Assembly: GCF_000276665.1 (NCBI RefSeq)
Contig: NW_004955487.1
Coordinates: 9,410,358-9,474,357, forward strand
DNA: 64,000 nucleotides
From: Chinchilla lanigera
Lineage: Eukaryota; Chordata; Mammalia; Rodentia; Chinchillidae
Reading direction: 5' to 3'
Positions 22,950 to 34,539 of the stretch are shown piece after piece (position 1 is the first letter of the stretch; each line of letters begins with the position of its first letter). Position numbers and translations under genes: made by a program. The notes below the pieces were generated by a model. It was not told the origin of the DNA, did not search any database, and saw only the letters and a list, made by a program, of their open reading frames with translations.

Positions 22950-23112
22950 TGGAGGCAGCAGACCTGGGTTCAAACACTGGTTCTATCTCCAGTGACCTTT
23001 GACACTGAAGAATCCACTTCCTTTCTTGCAACTCACCTTGCTTTCCTAAGAGATAAAGGTTCAAGTGAGACTAAGTACAGGAAGGTTGTTATGAACAGCA
23101 GCATCTGAAAAA
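22950..23112 (+). mobile_element. MIR SINE
   Basis: 'cagacctgggttcaaacact', 'ggttctatctccagtgacct', 'acttcctttcttgcaactca' and 'aggttgttatgaacagc' follow the MIR consensus from the tRNA-related part through the core. Old and diverged. Confidence 0.75.
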
Positions 23113-23734
23113 CAAACTTAGACAGACAAAGCAACACAGCTACTGGATGACAACACAACTACTGGAAAGTCTCATTTCTTGGGCATGGACCTTTTCGTTT
23201 GGTCCCATTCAACAGCAGTAACAGAAGCCTCATGGTGTGCAGGGTCTTGCTTATTCTGAGAATCATTGCTACTTGCCCACTTTCAGAAAATCTGTTTTTA
23301 CCCTTGTGTACAAGGACACCAGCTACGTGTCTGTCCCTTCAGAACACATAGGTCTGCCACTGCTGTCCTTGGCTTGTTCTTTCCTCAGTCTTGTCCACTC
23401 TAGTCATCCCTGAATTCACCACCCAGTGCTGTTTCCCTGGGTTCCCTTCACTGGAGGAAGCAGCTGTGGTGTCTGCCTTACAAGGAGTGCAGCTTGGCTT
23501 GACATACAGAGAAGATACCCTGGGCTTCCTCCTGGAGAGGGATGTGCATTTGTGCATTTGTCCATGCAGGTGAGATATTTTTACTTTCCTAGAGGCCTTC
23601 CACAGCCACAGCATCTTAATCTAAATGAATAGCCAGGTGCAGGCAAAGCCCCCTGCAGAGCCATTTCTAAGTGGAACAGCAAGAAAGGAGAGACTCAACT
23701 TCAGTCATCATCATCATCTGAAAAAGGGCTTCAT
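23113..23734. other. No recognised feature
   Basis: Unique DNA with overlapping short open frames of no recognisable family. Confidence 0.5.
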
Positions 23735-23882
23735 GTACCATCAGGAGACCTGCATGGATCCTTGCAATCTCAGCTATGCCATTCATAAAACAGGGATCAC
23801 ACTAATAATGTCTTTTTCCCAAGGTTGTTAGAAGGAACAGATTGAAATAACGTACAGGAATCCTCTTTGGATATGATAAATT
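23735..23882 (+). mobile_element. MIR SINE fragment
   Basis: 'ctcagctatgccattcataa', 'aacagggatcacactaataa' and 'aaggttgttagaaggaacag' match the 3' half of MIR ('cctcatctgtaaaatggg' ... 'agggttgttgtgaggat'). Confidence 0.7.
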
Positions 23883-23901
23883 CCAGTGTATTCTTGGACT
23901 G

Positions 23902-24291
23902 TGTCTTAGTCACTTTCTTGTGCTGGGATACAACCTACGACTTACAGGCTCATGGTTTTTAGAGGGTTCAGTCCATAGTCAGCGGACTCCCAGGATGGTG
24001 CAGGGGCATGCTGCAAAGGCTTGGGCAGAGGCTGGTTGCTCAGATCATGATGGCCAGGAGGCATAGTGCAAAGGTGGGAGCCAAGGATGGAGACTCACCT
24101 TTCCAGGCCACATGCCAAGAGACCTACCTCTTCCCAATAGGCTCCACCTCTTAACACCATGTTCAACTATGGGCTTATCAATGGATGAACTTGCTGATGA
24201 GAACAGTGCCCCATGATCTAATCACCTTCCTAAAGCCCCAGCTCTGAGCACGTGAGCCTTCTGGGGGACACACCAGGTCGGAATCATAACA
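23902..24291 (-). mobile_element. MaLR LTR, minus strand
   Basis: A 390-bp LTR beginning 'tgtcttagtcactttcttgt' and ending 'cggaatcataaca', with reversed features 'gttttta gagggttcagtcc', 'caggatggtgcaggggcatg' and 'gatctaatcaccttcctaaa'. TG/CA ends are intact but no matching target duplication is seen. Confidence 0.85.
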
Positions 24292-24299
24292 AGTTGCAC

Positions 24300-24602
24300 A
24301 ACATCTGACTGGCGTACGCCTCAGACGCTTGTTTTCTCACAGTGCCTGAGGCTGGCAGTCCAGGACCAAGGTAATGGCGGCTTTGGCCGGTTTCTGGTGA
24401 GGCCTTGCTCTTTGTCTTGTAGACAGTCACCCTGGCACTTGTCTTCAGGTGACCTTATCTCTGTGTGTTTACACCAGGACCATCTGCTATCCCATTAGCC
24501 TATTTAACCTTAACGACCCCCTAAAGGCCTTATCTCTAAGTGCAACTTCTTTGGGTGTTAGAGCTTCTACATATGAATTTGGAGGAAGACACATAACACA
24601 CA
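24300..24602 (-). mobile_element. MLT1-like LTR, minus strand
   Basis: 'tgttttctcacagtgcctga', 'ggctggcagtccaggaccaa', 'ccttatctctgtgtgtttac', 'ccctaaaggccttatctcta' and 'acatatgaatttggaggaag' to 'acataaca' match the reversed MLT1/MST-type LTR. It abuts the previous LTR, so one may have inserted at the edge of the other. Confidence 0.75.
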
Positions 24603-26190
24603 ATATTGATGTAAATAATGTCACTGTAATGTTTAGTGCTCAACTTGGAAACACATGAGTCAGTCATGAAGTTTTCCTAAAGTGAAATCTTTAGAAAATG
24701 AATCGCGGACCAGCAGGAACATTTCCAAGGTTAAAATGTGTCCTTTTGCCTTCTGTGTCCTTTCCATCAGAAGCCCCGACCAGAAGGTTTTCTCCATGCA
24801 AACTGCCCCAGAAGGTCTCCTGCCTTCACAGATACTGAATTTCTCTTCTAGAGAGAGAGCGTGCCCTTCTCTCAGCCCTAGGATAGAAGGTGCTGACTAG
24901 GGCAGATCTTCTGGGTCAGGACCAACTTGCCTCAGTTCACTAACCTAACTCTTCTGGAAGTGGACAGGAAATGAGTCAGAGGCTCCTGTGAAGCAAATAG
25001 GAGTAGGAATGAATCCAAAATACTTGTCTTTAAGGTTAACTCCTGATTGAACTAAACTTTTTATTCCTTCAAGGCTTCCTCTGGTCCTGAACTACTTTGG
25101 GTGGAAAGTGAATTTCATAGACCAGAAAAGGAGCAATTGACATCTTTTCTCCTTTTTTCCTCAGGGTAAGCCAAATTTTGGGTTTGAGGAAGAGAGCCCA
25201 AGTGTTCCCAACTGGAACTGAGCCTGGAGGGAATAATCTGGTAGTAACTGAGTGGAGAACCAACCTTCTGTGGTACCCTTAGCTTGGAGTGTACTCCCTC
25301 TGTTCTTCTGAGTTCTTATGACCATTCTTTACTTAGAGTCAACCACCAGGGCAGACAGTGCTTGGCACAAGAAGCACAAAGGTGAGTGGGAGAATCCAGG
25401 GAGTGCTAAACCTGGACGGGATGCAAAACAGTGTCATTTGGTTTATTTAGCTTCTTCAGCATTTCACTGAGGACTGATTACTCTGCTCCACCAGTCAGCC
25501 TCCATCCCAGCACACAACATAACCCTTCTTGGATTAAGCTGGTTGCCAGCAGTAGATGGGATCACTCACTTCCTTGTCCAGCTATTTCCTCCATTCATGA
25601 AACTTTCTCTTGGAGCCACTTAGATGCACAGCCCTGGCCTGATAGCTGTTGTCACTGCCATGCCATCTGCAGACAGGTTTAAGGCCAGGCTCCTGGACCA
25701 ATCTCCAGGATGGGTCAGAGATACCAGGTTGGATTAGACTACCTGGAATAAAACCACATCGTTGGTCCTCAGTGGAAAGATGGACCAGCGCTCCAGAGGC
25801 AGAAGGCACACATCAAACCACAACAAATTCTTCCTGCTGTTTTAATGCATTTTACTTGAAATTGACATAACTATAGTTTATCATAAATTAAGTAGTATTA
25901 AAGTTTTCCATGGCAGGGTGAATAAAGACCCCTTGTTTTCCCAACCCTCGCTTTCAAGTCTCAGAAGCAGCCCTCCCAAGCCTTTTAGTTATTCCTCTTT
26001 GGATTTAGCTCCTTGTACCTCAACAGTACATTTACATTTTTTTTTCCCCTGGTGAACATGTACTCAGTTTCTTGACTGGGGGATGAGGACTTAGCATCTT
26101 TTCCTCACCTCTGACCACCACTGCTCACACTTGACTCCAAATTTGCCCTTTACTATTCATGGGTCAAATGCACCCACTAGCCTGTGTTTC
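24603..26190. other. No recognised feature
   Basis: About 1.6 kb of unique DNA. Short open frames only. No repeat family was recognised. Confidence 0.5.
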
Positions 26191-26194
26191 CGTG

Positions 26195-26302
26195 GTTCCT
26201 GAGATGAGCAAAAACATTCTACAGAGATGAAATGTGGCCCTCAACACCCAAAACATTTACTGTGTTGTCCTTTAGAAGAACATTTGCTAAACCCTGTCCT
26301 AT
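26195..26302 (+). mobile_element. Old hAT-type DNA transposon remnant (3' part)
   Basis: 'ctacagagatgaaatgtggc', 'cccaaaacatttactgtgtt' and 'gtcctttagaagaacatttg' followed by 'ctaaaccctgtcc' fit the 3' end of the same family as 1857-1990 ('aaaatatttactatctggcc' ... 'gctgacccctg'). The family assignment is from memory. Confidence 0.55.
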
Positions 26303-26474
26303 CCTTCAAACAAAATAACATTAAGATATTAGCAAAATGAACAATTTTTGCATGGTTCTGATTAATACAATTATTTATTATAAGACCAAGTGGTGTATTA
26401 AATAATATTCTTGTAAAACTTTTAAAATTCTAGCATCATTCCTTGCACTTACCAGTTCCTCTCTTGATCTAGCC

Positions 26475-26669
26475 CAGTGGTGGTGAACCTATGGCATATC
26501 TGCCGAGCGGGCACAGAGAGCCCTCTCTACGGCACAAGAGTCAGCTAGCTCCAGCATCGCCCCAGAAGCTGAGCATTCAGGTTTAACTGCAGTGCTGGTG
26601 TTTTGTGATAAATAAGTGGGTTTGGGATTGTAGTTTGGGCTCTTGGTTTCTGAAAATTTCACATCATTG
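26475..26669 (+). mobile_element. hAT-type nonautonomous DNA transposon with perfect 8-bp TSD
   Basis: A 195-bp element begins 'cagtggtggtgaacctatgg' and ends 'tttcacatcattg'. The ends are imperfect inverted repeats (CAGTGGTGGTGAAC against CAATGATGTGAAA). The flanks are 'atctagcc' at 26467-26474 and 'atctagcc' at 26670-26677, the perfect 8-bp duplication made by hAT transposases. It has no coding capacity. The 3' half is closely related to 41976-42073, with 20 identical bases at 26607-26626 and 42011-42030. Confidence 0.9.
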
Positions 26670-29600
26670 ATCTAGCCTCAGTCTTTGCCAGCCTCCATCT
26701 GCTGTCTCTGAGTTCAGAGCTACCATTTTGGATTTCTAAAAACAATAACCTGTGGCCTCCTGTCTGGCTGCTTACGAGACCTGAAGTGTCAAGTGTTTCC
26801 CATTTTGGTTTTGTTCTTCCTTCTTTCCTCCTTCCCTCCCTTCCTTCTATCCTTTTGCTATTTCTTTTCACTCTTTTTTATCGGTCCTAAATCAGTTGGC
26901 CCTAGAAAGGTGGGTTTCAATTCAGCAGATTTGTGCACACCTATGTCATACTTTGATCATTTTCTTTTCCCCAGTTTCACAGTTTTGAGGGAAGTGGTGC
27001 ATGTAGCATATTTCATTCCGACCCATACCCTCTGTCAAGCCGGTCATATCAGGCCTGCCCTTCCTGGCCCCTGCCTGTTCCTTCTGCCACCTGGTGGTCT
27101 TTGGGACTCTGTTGTGCTGCATGAGCTCATCAGATAATACTTTCTCTTTTGCAAATTTTTTCATTCTACTTTGGTCTTCAAATTTTTTGTGGAAATCTCT
27201 TACTCTGTAACATTTTCTTGGTTGTCCTCTTTGCCTGTGTTTGGACTTGTTGATTCCTTAGCTACAATTTAATCTGTGGAGAGTAAATCGCAACAGGAGA
27301 TTAACTGCTGGTCCAAGTTCCTCCAATATGATGACCAGGATGTATAGAATGAGAAAGAGGGAGGAGGGAAGGGCAGAGAAATACTCATGAAGTCATGGGG
27401 AAAGCGACATTTGAGCCCTCCCTGAAGGTATCACAGTAACTGAACACATGGCTTTGGGGATGGAAAAGCAACTCAGGAGTGGAAAGGACAAGAGCAGAGA
27501 CCCAAGGCCTGGGAAGGAAGGCACTGGGACCTCAGAGCATAGCACACTGTGGTCAGGAGCACTCTTCATTCCTTCTTAGGAGTACTGCAGAACTCAAAGA
27601 TGAGACTTAAAAAACACCTATTCAATGGTGGGAAGAAAAGAGGCAGCTCATTTTGTAAGGAAGCTTGACCTGGAGGTCAAAGGAGTGAGTTATTAAGGAA
27701 TAGTTTACAGTGCAGAGCCTCAGGAATAATGGTGTCTGAACAGTCATTCAAAAGGTGAGCTGGTACACTCCAGGCTCCTTGCTGGGATGAACACACAGGA
27801 GACTCAGTCCTTGTGCTCAAGAAGCTCAGAGCTGAGAGGAGTGTGAGGGCAGGGAGTGAAGTCAACAGGACTGTGGCATGCAGAGAGGAGTTTGGGGGCT
27901 GTAAGTCACAGAGGCCAGGCATGGGGCTTGGCGGGTGGAAGGGTGGAATGCTGATTCCTCTCATGGGTCACCTGAATGAAATAGTCGTCTGGGTTCCTTG
28001 GAGTCTCACAGAGGCTGGAGGAGCCCATTTCCCTTCATCATGGGACATGGGTTGGGGGTCCTCCAAGCTTGGCTGTGGTCCTGTGGACATGATTTAGTGT
28101 CTCACCATCCCAGGCAGCCCACAGAATGATAGCACTCCCTCTGCCCAAGATGCACCAGGTCACAGTCCAAGCTGCTCTTCATGCAGTGCTCCTTACAGTC
28201 GTGAATCAGGACGATCTCAACACCACACCCCTTACATCGCAAAGAGACCTAGGCTCACAAGGGTGGAACACACTGCCAAAACACCTGCCCTGAGTGTTAG
28301 GGGCAGATATGCTCTGTCCCATTTTTAGGATGTGTTTTGTTCTCTAAAGACAGAAAAATGCAGCCCCTAAACACATGTACACCAGGAGCAGAGGCTGCTG
28401 GATGCCAGCAACACATGGGAGACTTGGAGCTGAAGCCAGGCCAGGTTCTGCTCTGGGTCACCCATAGGAGCTGAGAGTACCTGGATTCACACAGGGCAAA
28501 TTCCTGTCCCCATATCTCAGGTAAAACCACACAACCGAACGAAGGTTTTACAGTAGTCCCTTTCACAGTGCACAGAGCGAGGAAAGGCAGACAGGAATGA
28601 AGGTTTCCTCTCCTCTGCCTGTGCTCTGAGTTAGTTAACAAAATTGGCAGATTAGGAGCCTCTGACCCCCGAGTCCAGCCTGTGAATGATCAAAACTGGG
28701 GGTGTCCCAGCAGGTCACAAGGTTGAGGGGAGCTGATCCCCCGCCCTGGGTGCCCTAGGGACAGATAGCACCTGTGGCCTGGAAGAATTAGGAGCTCTGG
28801 ACCCTGCAGTGACAGGAACAGACATCTTCCCTCAGTCATCTACCCTTGAAAGGCAAAAACATTTCATGGCTCAGGAGAATGGATTCTGGCTTTGCTCTGG
28901 GCACAGGGATAAATGGCCACAATCAAACCTCCTAATGAAATGGTTTCCCACTACATAACTCTTTCCTCACAGGACAATGGCTTTGCCCAACTTGGTTAGA
29001 GGAAGTTTAACCAGAGGGAAAACGGAGCCCACAGTGATAAAACAGTGTTATCAGGGATCAGCCAAGCATGAGAACCAAGGCCCCCTCCTGTGCCAGGGCT
29101 TCCCAGACACTGCCGCGTGGTTTCCTAACTGCCCCTCCACGTGCATGTGTCCCTCATACAGTAGCAGCCATGTCAGAGTTCAAGCAACTGGGCCTTTTTA
29201 GCTTGTGCTTCCTCTCTACCTCCTGCTTAATTTTGCTGTCTTTTTGAAACTCTCGAGTGTGCATTTTCTAAGACATGGCAATCACTTTTCCGTAGGCTGC
29301 TGGGGTGGCACCATGGGAATTACCTGTGGGCTGGAGTAGATACTGGCACTGACTGCTGAAGGCCCGTGAGACATCAGCAACTGCCGTGGAGTTGTATTTC
29401 CGGGCTCGGAACTGTGGTACAGCTTACATTCCTTGCCTCCTTGGGCCCCTACCAAACTCTACCTGACAGTAGTATTTGTATATTGTTGGAAACAGAGTCA
29501 AAGAATTGAGTACATTTTACAGCTCTAGAGCAAGGGTTAAATCAGGACTATCCAACACAAAAGAGGGTACAAAGGCTGCCTGCCAAATGTCACTCCTCAT

Positions 29601-29984
29601 AGGAACATGTGGACCAGATTGATGAGACTGATATGAGTACTTTTATAAAGATAAGTATACAAATATTGAGGGAGATACATGGCCAAAGTTTTTAGCTGAC
29701 AACCATCCTAAAAATTTAGAAAAATCTATGATCTAGTAGGGGGTGGAATGTGACAAGAAAATAGTCAAAATGTCATTGCAACTGTAGCAAGGATCTGTTT
29801 GTGCCTGACCCTGTGTAAGAAAGGCCAAGGAGAGATGATTACATATCATCATTATTAGTAGTAGAAGTAACAGAATTTAGATAAAATAATTACATAGACA
29901 TTCAGATTATATCTGGGTACCACCATTTTAAATTATTTAGGTGTTGTTATTAGTAGTACTGATTGCATAAATCTATCTGAATTT
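26670..29984. other. No recognised feature
   Basis: About 3.3 kb largely without recognisable repeats. A short CT-rich run lies at 26815-26880. 27.3-29.5 kb is moderately GC-rich with short open frames on both strands, none with a recognisable domain. Confidence 0.45.
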
Positions 29985-30150
29985 GTTGTTTTGTTCTGTT
30001 CTTGTTTCTGTTTCTTCCTTCTTTCTTTCCTTCCTGTCTTCTTCATCAGTTTCCCAAAGCTTATGTAATCTCAATTCAGCCTTGCTTCTAATCTCTTTCT
30101 CTTCTTCTATTCTCCTTTTCTGTTTCTATTTTTTCTTTTTACCCCTTTTA
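29985..30150. repeat. T-rich polypyrimidine low-complexity tract
   Basis: Dense TTC, TTTC and TTG runs, ending before a 'cctgaggg' word. Low complexity only. Confidence 0.75.
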
Positions 30151-30731
30151 AACTTTCTTTCCTGAGGGTAAAATCACTATATTGAGGGGGATATTTACTG
30201 TACACACCTTTCTGATTTGTTTTAGATTTGGTTATACAACTACAAATTTTGTTCATGTGGTTAAAGGTGGCAAATTAATAGTTACCACAGTTTGTCATTT
30301 TCTAGGATGTGTTTGATGCTACTGTTATTACTGATTGTATGACTTTAGCTAAGGTGACAATTGTTCTAATCAGTTGTTCTTCCTTGTATACCAATAATGA
30401 GATTGCCTGAGGGTCATAAACAGTACTATAGTCCTGTGCCAAAGAACCAGAGGATGGGCCAAATAGGTAGCAACTTCTCATCCTCACTAAATTGAAGAGG
30501 TGGGATCTTGCAATAGACTCAAATCCCAAAATTCACCTATACCTGGAGATATCTCTGAGAAGTAGTCATTTCCTAAGGGGTTCTCAAAACTAGCAATAAA
30601 GCTACCTACCATAAGCAATTTACCAACATCAACACAGAAACTAATCTAAAAACATAGAAAATGAGAAGCCATGGAGCAAAATGCAATCCTAGACTCCCAG
30701 GTCACCCAGAGCAAACCCAGGGAGCTGTGAG

Positions 30732-31500
30732 GTGGAACAGTTTGAAAGCCACCCACTTAGATTTTCTGAAATAGTAACAGTGGAAGCAACAAATCAGATA
30801 AACAAGGCTCCAGAAAAAGTCAAATTAGAAATAATTTCTCAGATAACTACAGAGATGGTGGCCATAATAAAGGACATGGTTTGTGACTCTAGAGCAGATA
30901 CAGATAAAAATAGAGGGGCTTAGGAAAATGATGGAAAACCATGAGTGCCCCACATAGGAAAGAGGTGGGATCCATGAAACAGATTCAAACAGATATTCAG
31001 GAGATTAAAAATTCTATTGAAGGTATATGTAGCAGAATGAATCAATATGAAGACAGAATATCAGATCTAGAAGACAGGCTGGTGGTTAGTGACCATGAAA
31101 AGAAAGATTTCTTAAAAATAGCAAGGAACCATGAAAAATCAATCCAACATCTGCTAAATGATGCAAAGAAAAATAACATAAGATTGATCAGAGGCACTGA
31201 AAAAGCAGGAGATAATGCAAATGATAAAAAGAAAATATGTCCACAGAAGTAATGGTAGAAAACATCCCAAGCATGGAAAAAGAATTTGACATACAGTAAG
31301 AGAGGCATATAGAGGTTCAATTAGCCATGATAAAAAATCTACATATAATAGTCAAGATTCTAGAAATTCAACACAAGAACACAATATTAATAGCTGCTAG
31401 AAAAAAGAAACAAATCACCTATAAAGGAAAGCTTGTCACAACCACAGCAGACTTTTCAACACAAGCTCTCCACTCAAGGAGAGCTTGGAGTGAAGTATTT
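30732..31500 (+). pseudogene. LINE-1 ORF1 pseudogene
   Basis: ORF1 encodes the RNA-binding chaperone of L1 particles. An open stretch at 30941-31252 (103 codons) has the coiled-coil character of L1 ORF1p with 'IQEIKNSIEGICSRMNQYE' and 'RISDLEDRL'. After stops and shifts, the C-terminal region is readable as 'QITYKGK' and 'ADFSTQALHSRRAW' (about 31415-31500), matching the conserved 'ITYKG' and 'ADFS..TLQARR.W' motifs. Several stops mean no functional protein. Confidence 0.85.
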
Positions 31501-31769
31501 TAAGCGCCAAAAGAAAACAACCTCTAACACAGATTAATGTACTCTGCAAAACTATCTTTCAAAATTGATGGAGAAGTAAGATATTTCCATGACAAATAAC
31601 ACCTGAAGAAATTCAGGACCATCAAACCAGCACTCCAAAATGTTCTGAAGGACATTCTAGACAGAGATAATAAGGACCACAACTCCATGAACTTCAACAG
31701 AATGAATCCACCAGGGCAAGGCAAGCAAATAAACAGAGGGGAAAAGGGAAAGCAACAACAGGAAAAGAA

Positions 31770-32505
31770 TATGATAAGGATAAGTCAATACATATCAGCC
31801 ATACCCACCAATGTCGATGGTCTCAATTCACCAATCAGAAGAAACAAACTGACAGAATGGATCAAGAAGCAATATCCAACATATGCTGGATATAAGAAAC
31901 CTATTTAACTCAAAAAGAAATTCATAGACCAAAATTCAAAGGATGTAAAGCAATTCCATGTGACAGGAACCCAGAAAAGAGCAGGAGTAGCTATTCTATT
32001 TGCAAACAAAGTGGATTTCAAGGCAACACTGATTAAAAGAGATAAGGTCACTACATCTTTGTAAAGGGGACAATCCAAGAAAAAGAAGTAACAATTATAA
32101 ATATATAGGCACCAAATACCAGCACACCCAACTATATAAAACAAGTATTAATGAACATGAAAAATCAAATAAGCACTAATGTGACTGTAAGGAGTATCCT
32201 TGATACCCCACTATTACCAATAGACATATCAACTAGGAAAGAAATTTAACAAAGAAGTGTCAGAACTGAGCTAAACTTTTGAACAAACGGACTATGTCTA
32301 CAGACTGTTTCACCCCACAGCATCAGAATACACATTCTTTTCAGCTGCACACAGGACATTCTCCAAAATAGACCAAATACTAGATCATAGAACATGCTTA
32401 AGTAAATCCAAAGGAATTGAAATCATCCCATGCATATTATCAGATCACAGTGCAGTTAAATTAATGGCAAAAGAAACCATAAAAGCTGCATAAACACAAG
32501 GAAAT
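31770..32505 (+). pseudogene. LINE-1 ORF2 endonuclease-domain pseudogene
   Basis: The start of ORF2 is readable as 'NVDGLNSPIRRNKLTEWIKK' (about 31809-31870), which matches the conserved 'N.NGLN.P.KR..L..WI' beginning of the AP-like endonuclease. Further on come 'AGVAILFANKVDFKA' (about 31984-32025), 'EYTFFS' near 32325 and 'ILSDHSAVKL' near 32440, the last containing the SDH catalytic motif. Stops and frame changes separate these blocks. The reverse transcriptase region is absent. Confidence 0.82.
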
Positions 32506-32515
32506 TGCACCAAAG

Positions 32516-32655
32516 CAATTCAGGTCTCTCCTCTAGGATTCAGTGGGACAGATTTGCTTTCTGATTGGAAACTAGAGCCTTCTCTTCTGAATGAAAATTA
32601 GAATCATTGTTACCAAGAGTTTTCCTGGTTTCTGGTGTTCCTGGTGTTGTATACT

Positions 32656-32657
<2 letters not shown>
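32516..32657. other. Short unique spacer
   Basis: Sequence between the end of L1 similarity and a (GT)n microsatellite, with no recognised family. Confidence 0.5.

Positions 32658-32696
<39 letters not shown>
32658..32696. repeat. (GT)n microsatellite
   Basis: About 19 uninterrupted GT units, long enough to be polymorphic. Confidence 0.95.
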
Positions 32697-32699
<3 letters not shown>

Positions 32700-32867
32700 C
32701 TTCTAAACAGTACACATTAGCTTTGGATTAAACAAGTGATTTATCAAAAAGAATAACTTTAACATTATATTGGAATAACTTCTGAATACTTGGGACACTC
32801 AGAAATTATGTAGATAATACCCTAAGCAGATAGTAGATAAAAACCTTAAGCAGATATTTTAAGTATT

Positions 32868-33085
32868 GACTTAGGATGCTATAGTAAAATATTAGACTGA
32901 GTGGCTTAAACTGAAGATTTTTTTCTTACAGTTCCTGCAGCTGGGAAACCCATGATCCACTTACTGGCAAATTTGCTCCCTGATGAGGGTGCTGTTTGTG
33001 GTGTATAGACACTGCCTTCTCACTGTGTGGCAACACAGCAGAGAGCAAGTTTGCTTGTCTCTTCTCTTTTTATAAGATCACCATC
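32868..33085 (-). mobile_element. MLT1-like LTR, minus strand, right half (split by insertion)
   Basis: 'tgctatagtaaaatattaga', 'gactgagtggcttaaactga', 'agatttttttcttacagttc' and 'ccttctcactgtgtggcaac' match the reversed MLT1-type LTR. At 33085 the sequence is interrupted by another LTR and resumes at 33532. Confidence 0.75.
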
Positions 33086-33531
33086 TGTGATAGTTAACTG
33101 TTGTGTCAACTTGAGTGAGAAATGCCCAGCTGATTTGACTAGATCTTCTGGGTGTGGCTGAATGGACTAAAGACAGAAGACCCACACCAGATGTGGGTGG
33201 CACCACCTAATATGCTTGTGGAATGAAAAGGGAACATAGGACTGCTCAGTGCTGCTTCTTCAAAGGAGCTGCAGTCTTTGCCTTCACTTTGGATGCTGTC
33301 TCCAGGCTTCCAGTGCGGATTCTTAGTCTCCTGATTCAGACTTGCACGGGACTGTCAGTGACCTCTAGGTCTTTGACATTTGACTAGACCCTTCCTATCT
33401 CCAGTGTGCAGACTTTTGCAGTCTTCCACACTTGGCTCTGTGGGTGGCCATCGTGAGCCTGCCTTGTAAATCCTTATGTAGTTATGTATCTTACATTAAA
33501 TCTGCTTCTCTAGTGAGCATTGACTGGTACT
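33086..33531 (+). mobile_element. Nested MaLR-like solo LTR with 5-bp target duplication
   Basis: A 446-bp LTR begins 'tgtgatagttaactgttgtg' and contains the 'gaagacccacaccagatgtg' block also seen near 1130. Its right end is near 'attgactggtact'. The flanks are 'ccatc' at 33081-33085 and 'ccatc' at 33532-33536, a perfect 5-bp duplication. The host sequence on both sides is one MLT1-like LTR, so this is a clear nested insertion. A middle part (33260-33420) is unlike the other MaLR LTRs here and may define a distinct subfamily. Confidence 0.8.
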
Positions 33532-33690
33532 CCATCCCTTCCAGGTTAAGGCATCTAATCACCTTAGCTTCTTTTGTCTTCATTTAACCTTTATCATCCC
33601 ATCATAGATCTGTCTCCAAATAAAGTGTCCCTATAGGTTAGGGCTTCAGCATGAGTGTGGGCAGACACATTCAACCTAGAAGAAATGCCA
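33532..33690 (-). mobile_element. MLT1-like LTR, minus strand, left half (split by insertion)
   Basis: 'catctaatcaccttagcttc', 'catagatctgtctccaaata', 'aagtgtccctataggttagg' and 'gcttcagcatgagtgtggg' continue the reversed LTR begun at 32868. Confidence 0.72.
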
Positions 33691-34535
33691 GCATTATTAG
33701 TTATTCTGTAGATGATATTCATTATTCTAAGCTTGATGCTCTTAAAATGGTCTTTTATAATCTCCAGCCTCTGATTCCATGTCCTTGTATAATCTCCAAC
33801 CATGCAGAGGGCCATGCTCTATAACCAAGTGTATTGTAAGGTTCTCAGTGTGTGACTTTTGGGTTTCAGTCACAGTCGTTGTGAACACTAGGATGTCCAC
33901 ACTGCTTAGATCCACTCTGCTCTTTTATACCCCTTGCTCTAAGGAATGGTAGCTGTGCTCAGGCAGGAGCAGTCCACTTAGCAAAAATTGATTTCCAGGA
34001 GACCCACGAGGCCACCAGGCACAGATAGAGAGGTGATGGTGTAAATATAAAGGGGTGTTTGTAAATAAACTTCTAAAGGCCAGAAGCAGATCTTGAAAAG
34101 TACTCAACTGCAAAATGTGCCATTTCATGGGAAAGGAAGAGAGTGGAACCAGCTTGTGGAAGCAAGACCCATGGACCATTGCCCTTGGGGAGAAGCTGGA
34201 CTGAGTCCTACTCAGTGAATGCTCAGCAGGAGCCCAGCTGCATTTCAGAACCGCCCCCACTTCCCCTTTACTGGTTCAGGTGTCTGTGGGGTGTCCGTTA
34301 CTGACTCAGTGCTGTGCACAGGGTGGTTGCAAGAGGATGACCAGTGTCTTCAATTCTCCCAACAGAAGAAACTTCACTGGAGAAGTAGGCACACTGACCT
34401 GCACATGGGCCTGAGTGAGGTGGTGAGTACCTAGATGTGGAGTGGAAGACATAATAGGACGAGGTTTGGAGTTTGCGAGAGATAGCACGCTTTGTATGTC
34501 AGTGGGACATGAATCATAAGGTCAACAAAGTCTAG
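33691..34535. other. No recognised feature
   Basis: Unique DNA with short open frames on both strands. No supported feature. Confidence 0.5.
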
Positions 34536-34539
34536 GGCA

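Larger units (their letters stand above)
30530..32515 (+). mobile_element. LINE-1, degraded 5' part (5' UTR, ORF1, start of ORF2)
   Basis: About 2 kb of A-rich plus-strand L1. A 5' leader (30530-30730) is followed by a broken ORF1, an inter-ORF region with 'tgcaaaactatctttcaaaa', and the endonuclease part of ORF2. The similarity stops near 32515, before the reverse transcriptase, so the element is 3' truncated or deleted, unlike the usual 5' truncation. The leader also resembles HAL1-type elements, but ORF2 endonuclease sequence is present, which favours true L1. Confidence 0.85.

Noticed and set aside
33086..33531. Complete provirus
   Set aside because: Only one LTR is present and the same older LTR resumes directly on its far side, so it is a solo LTR.
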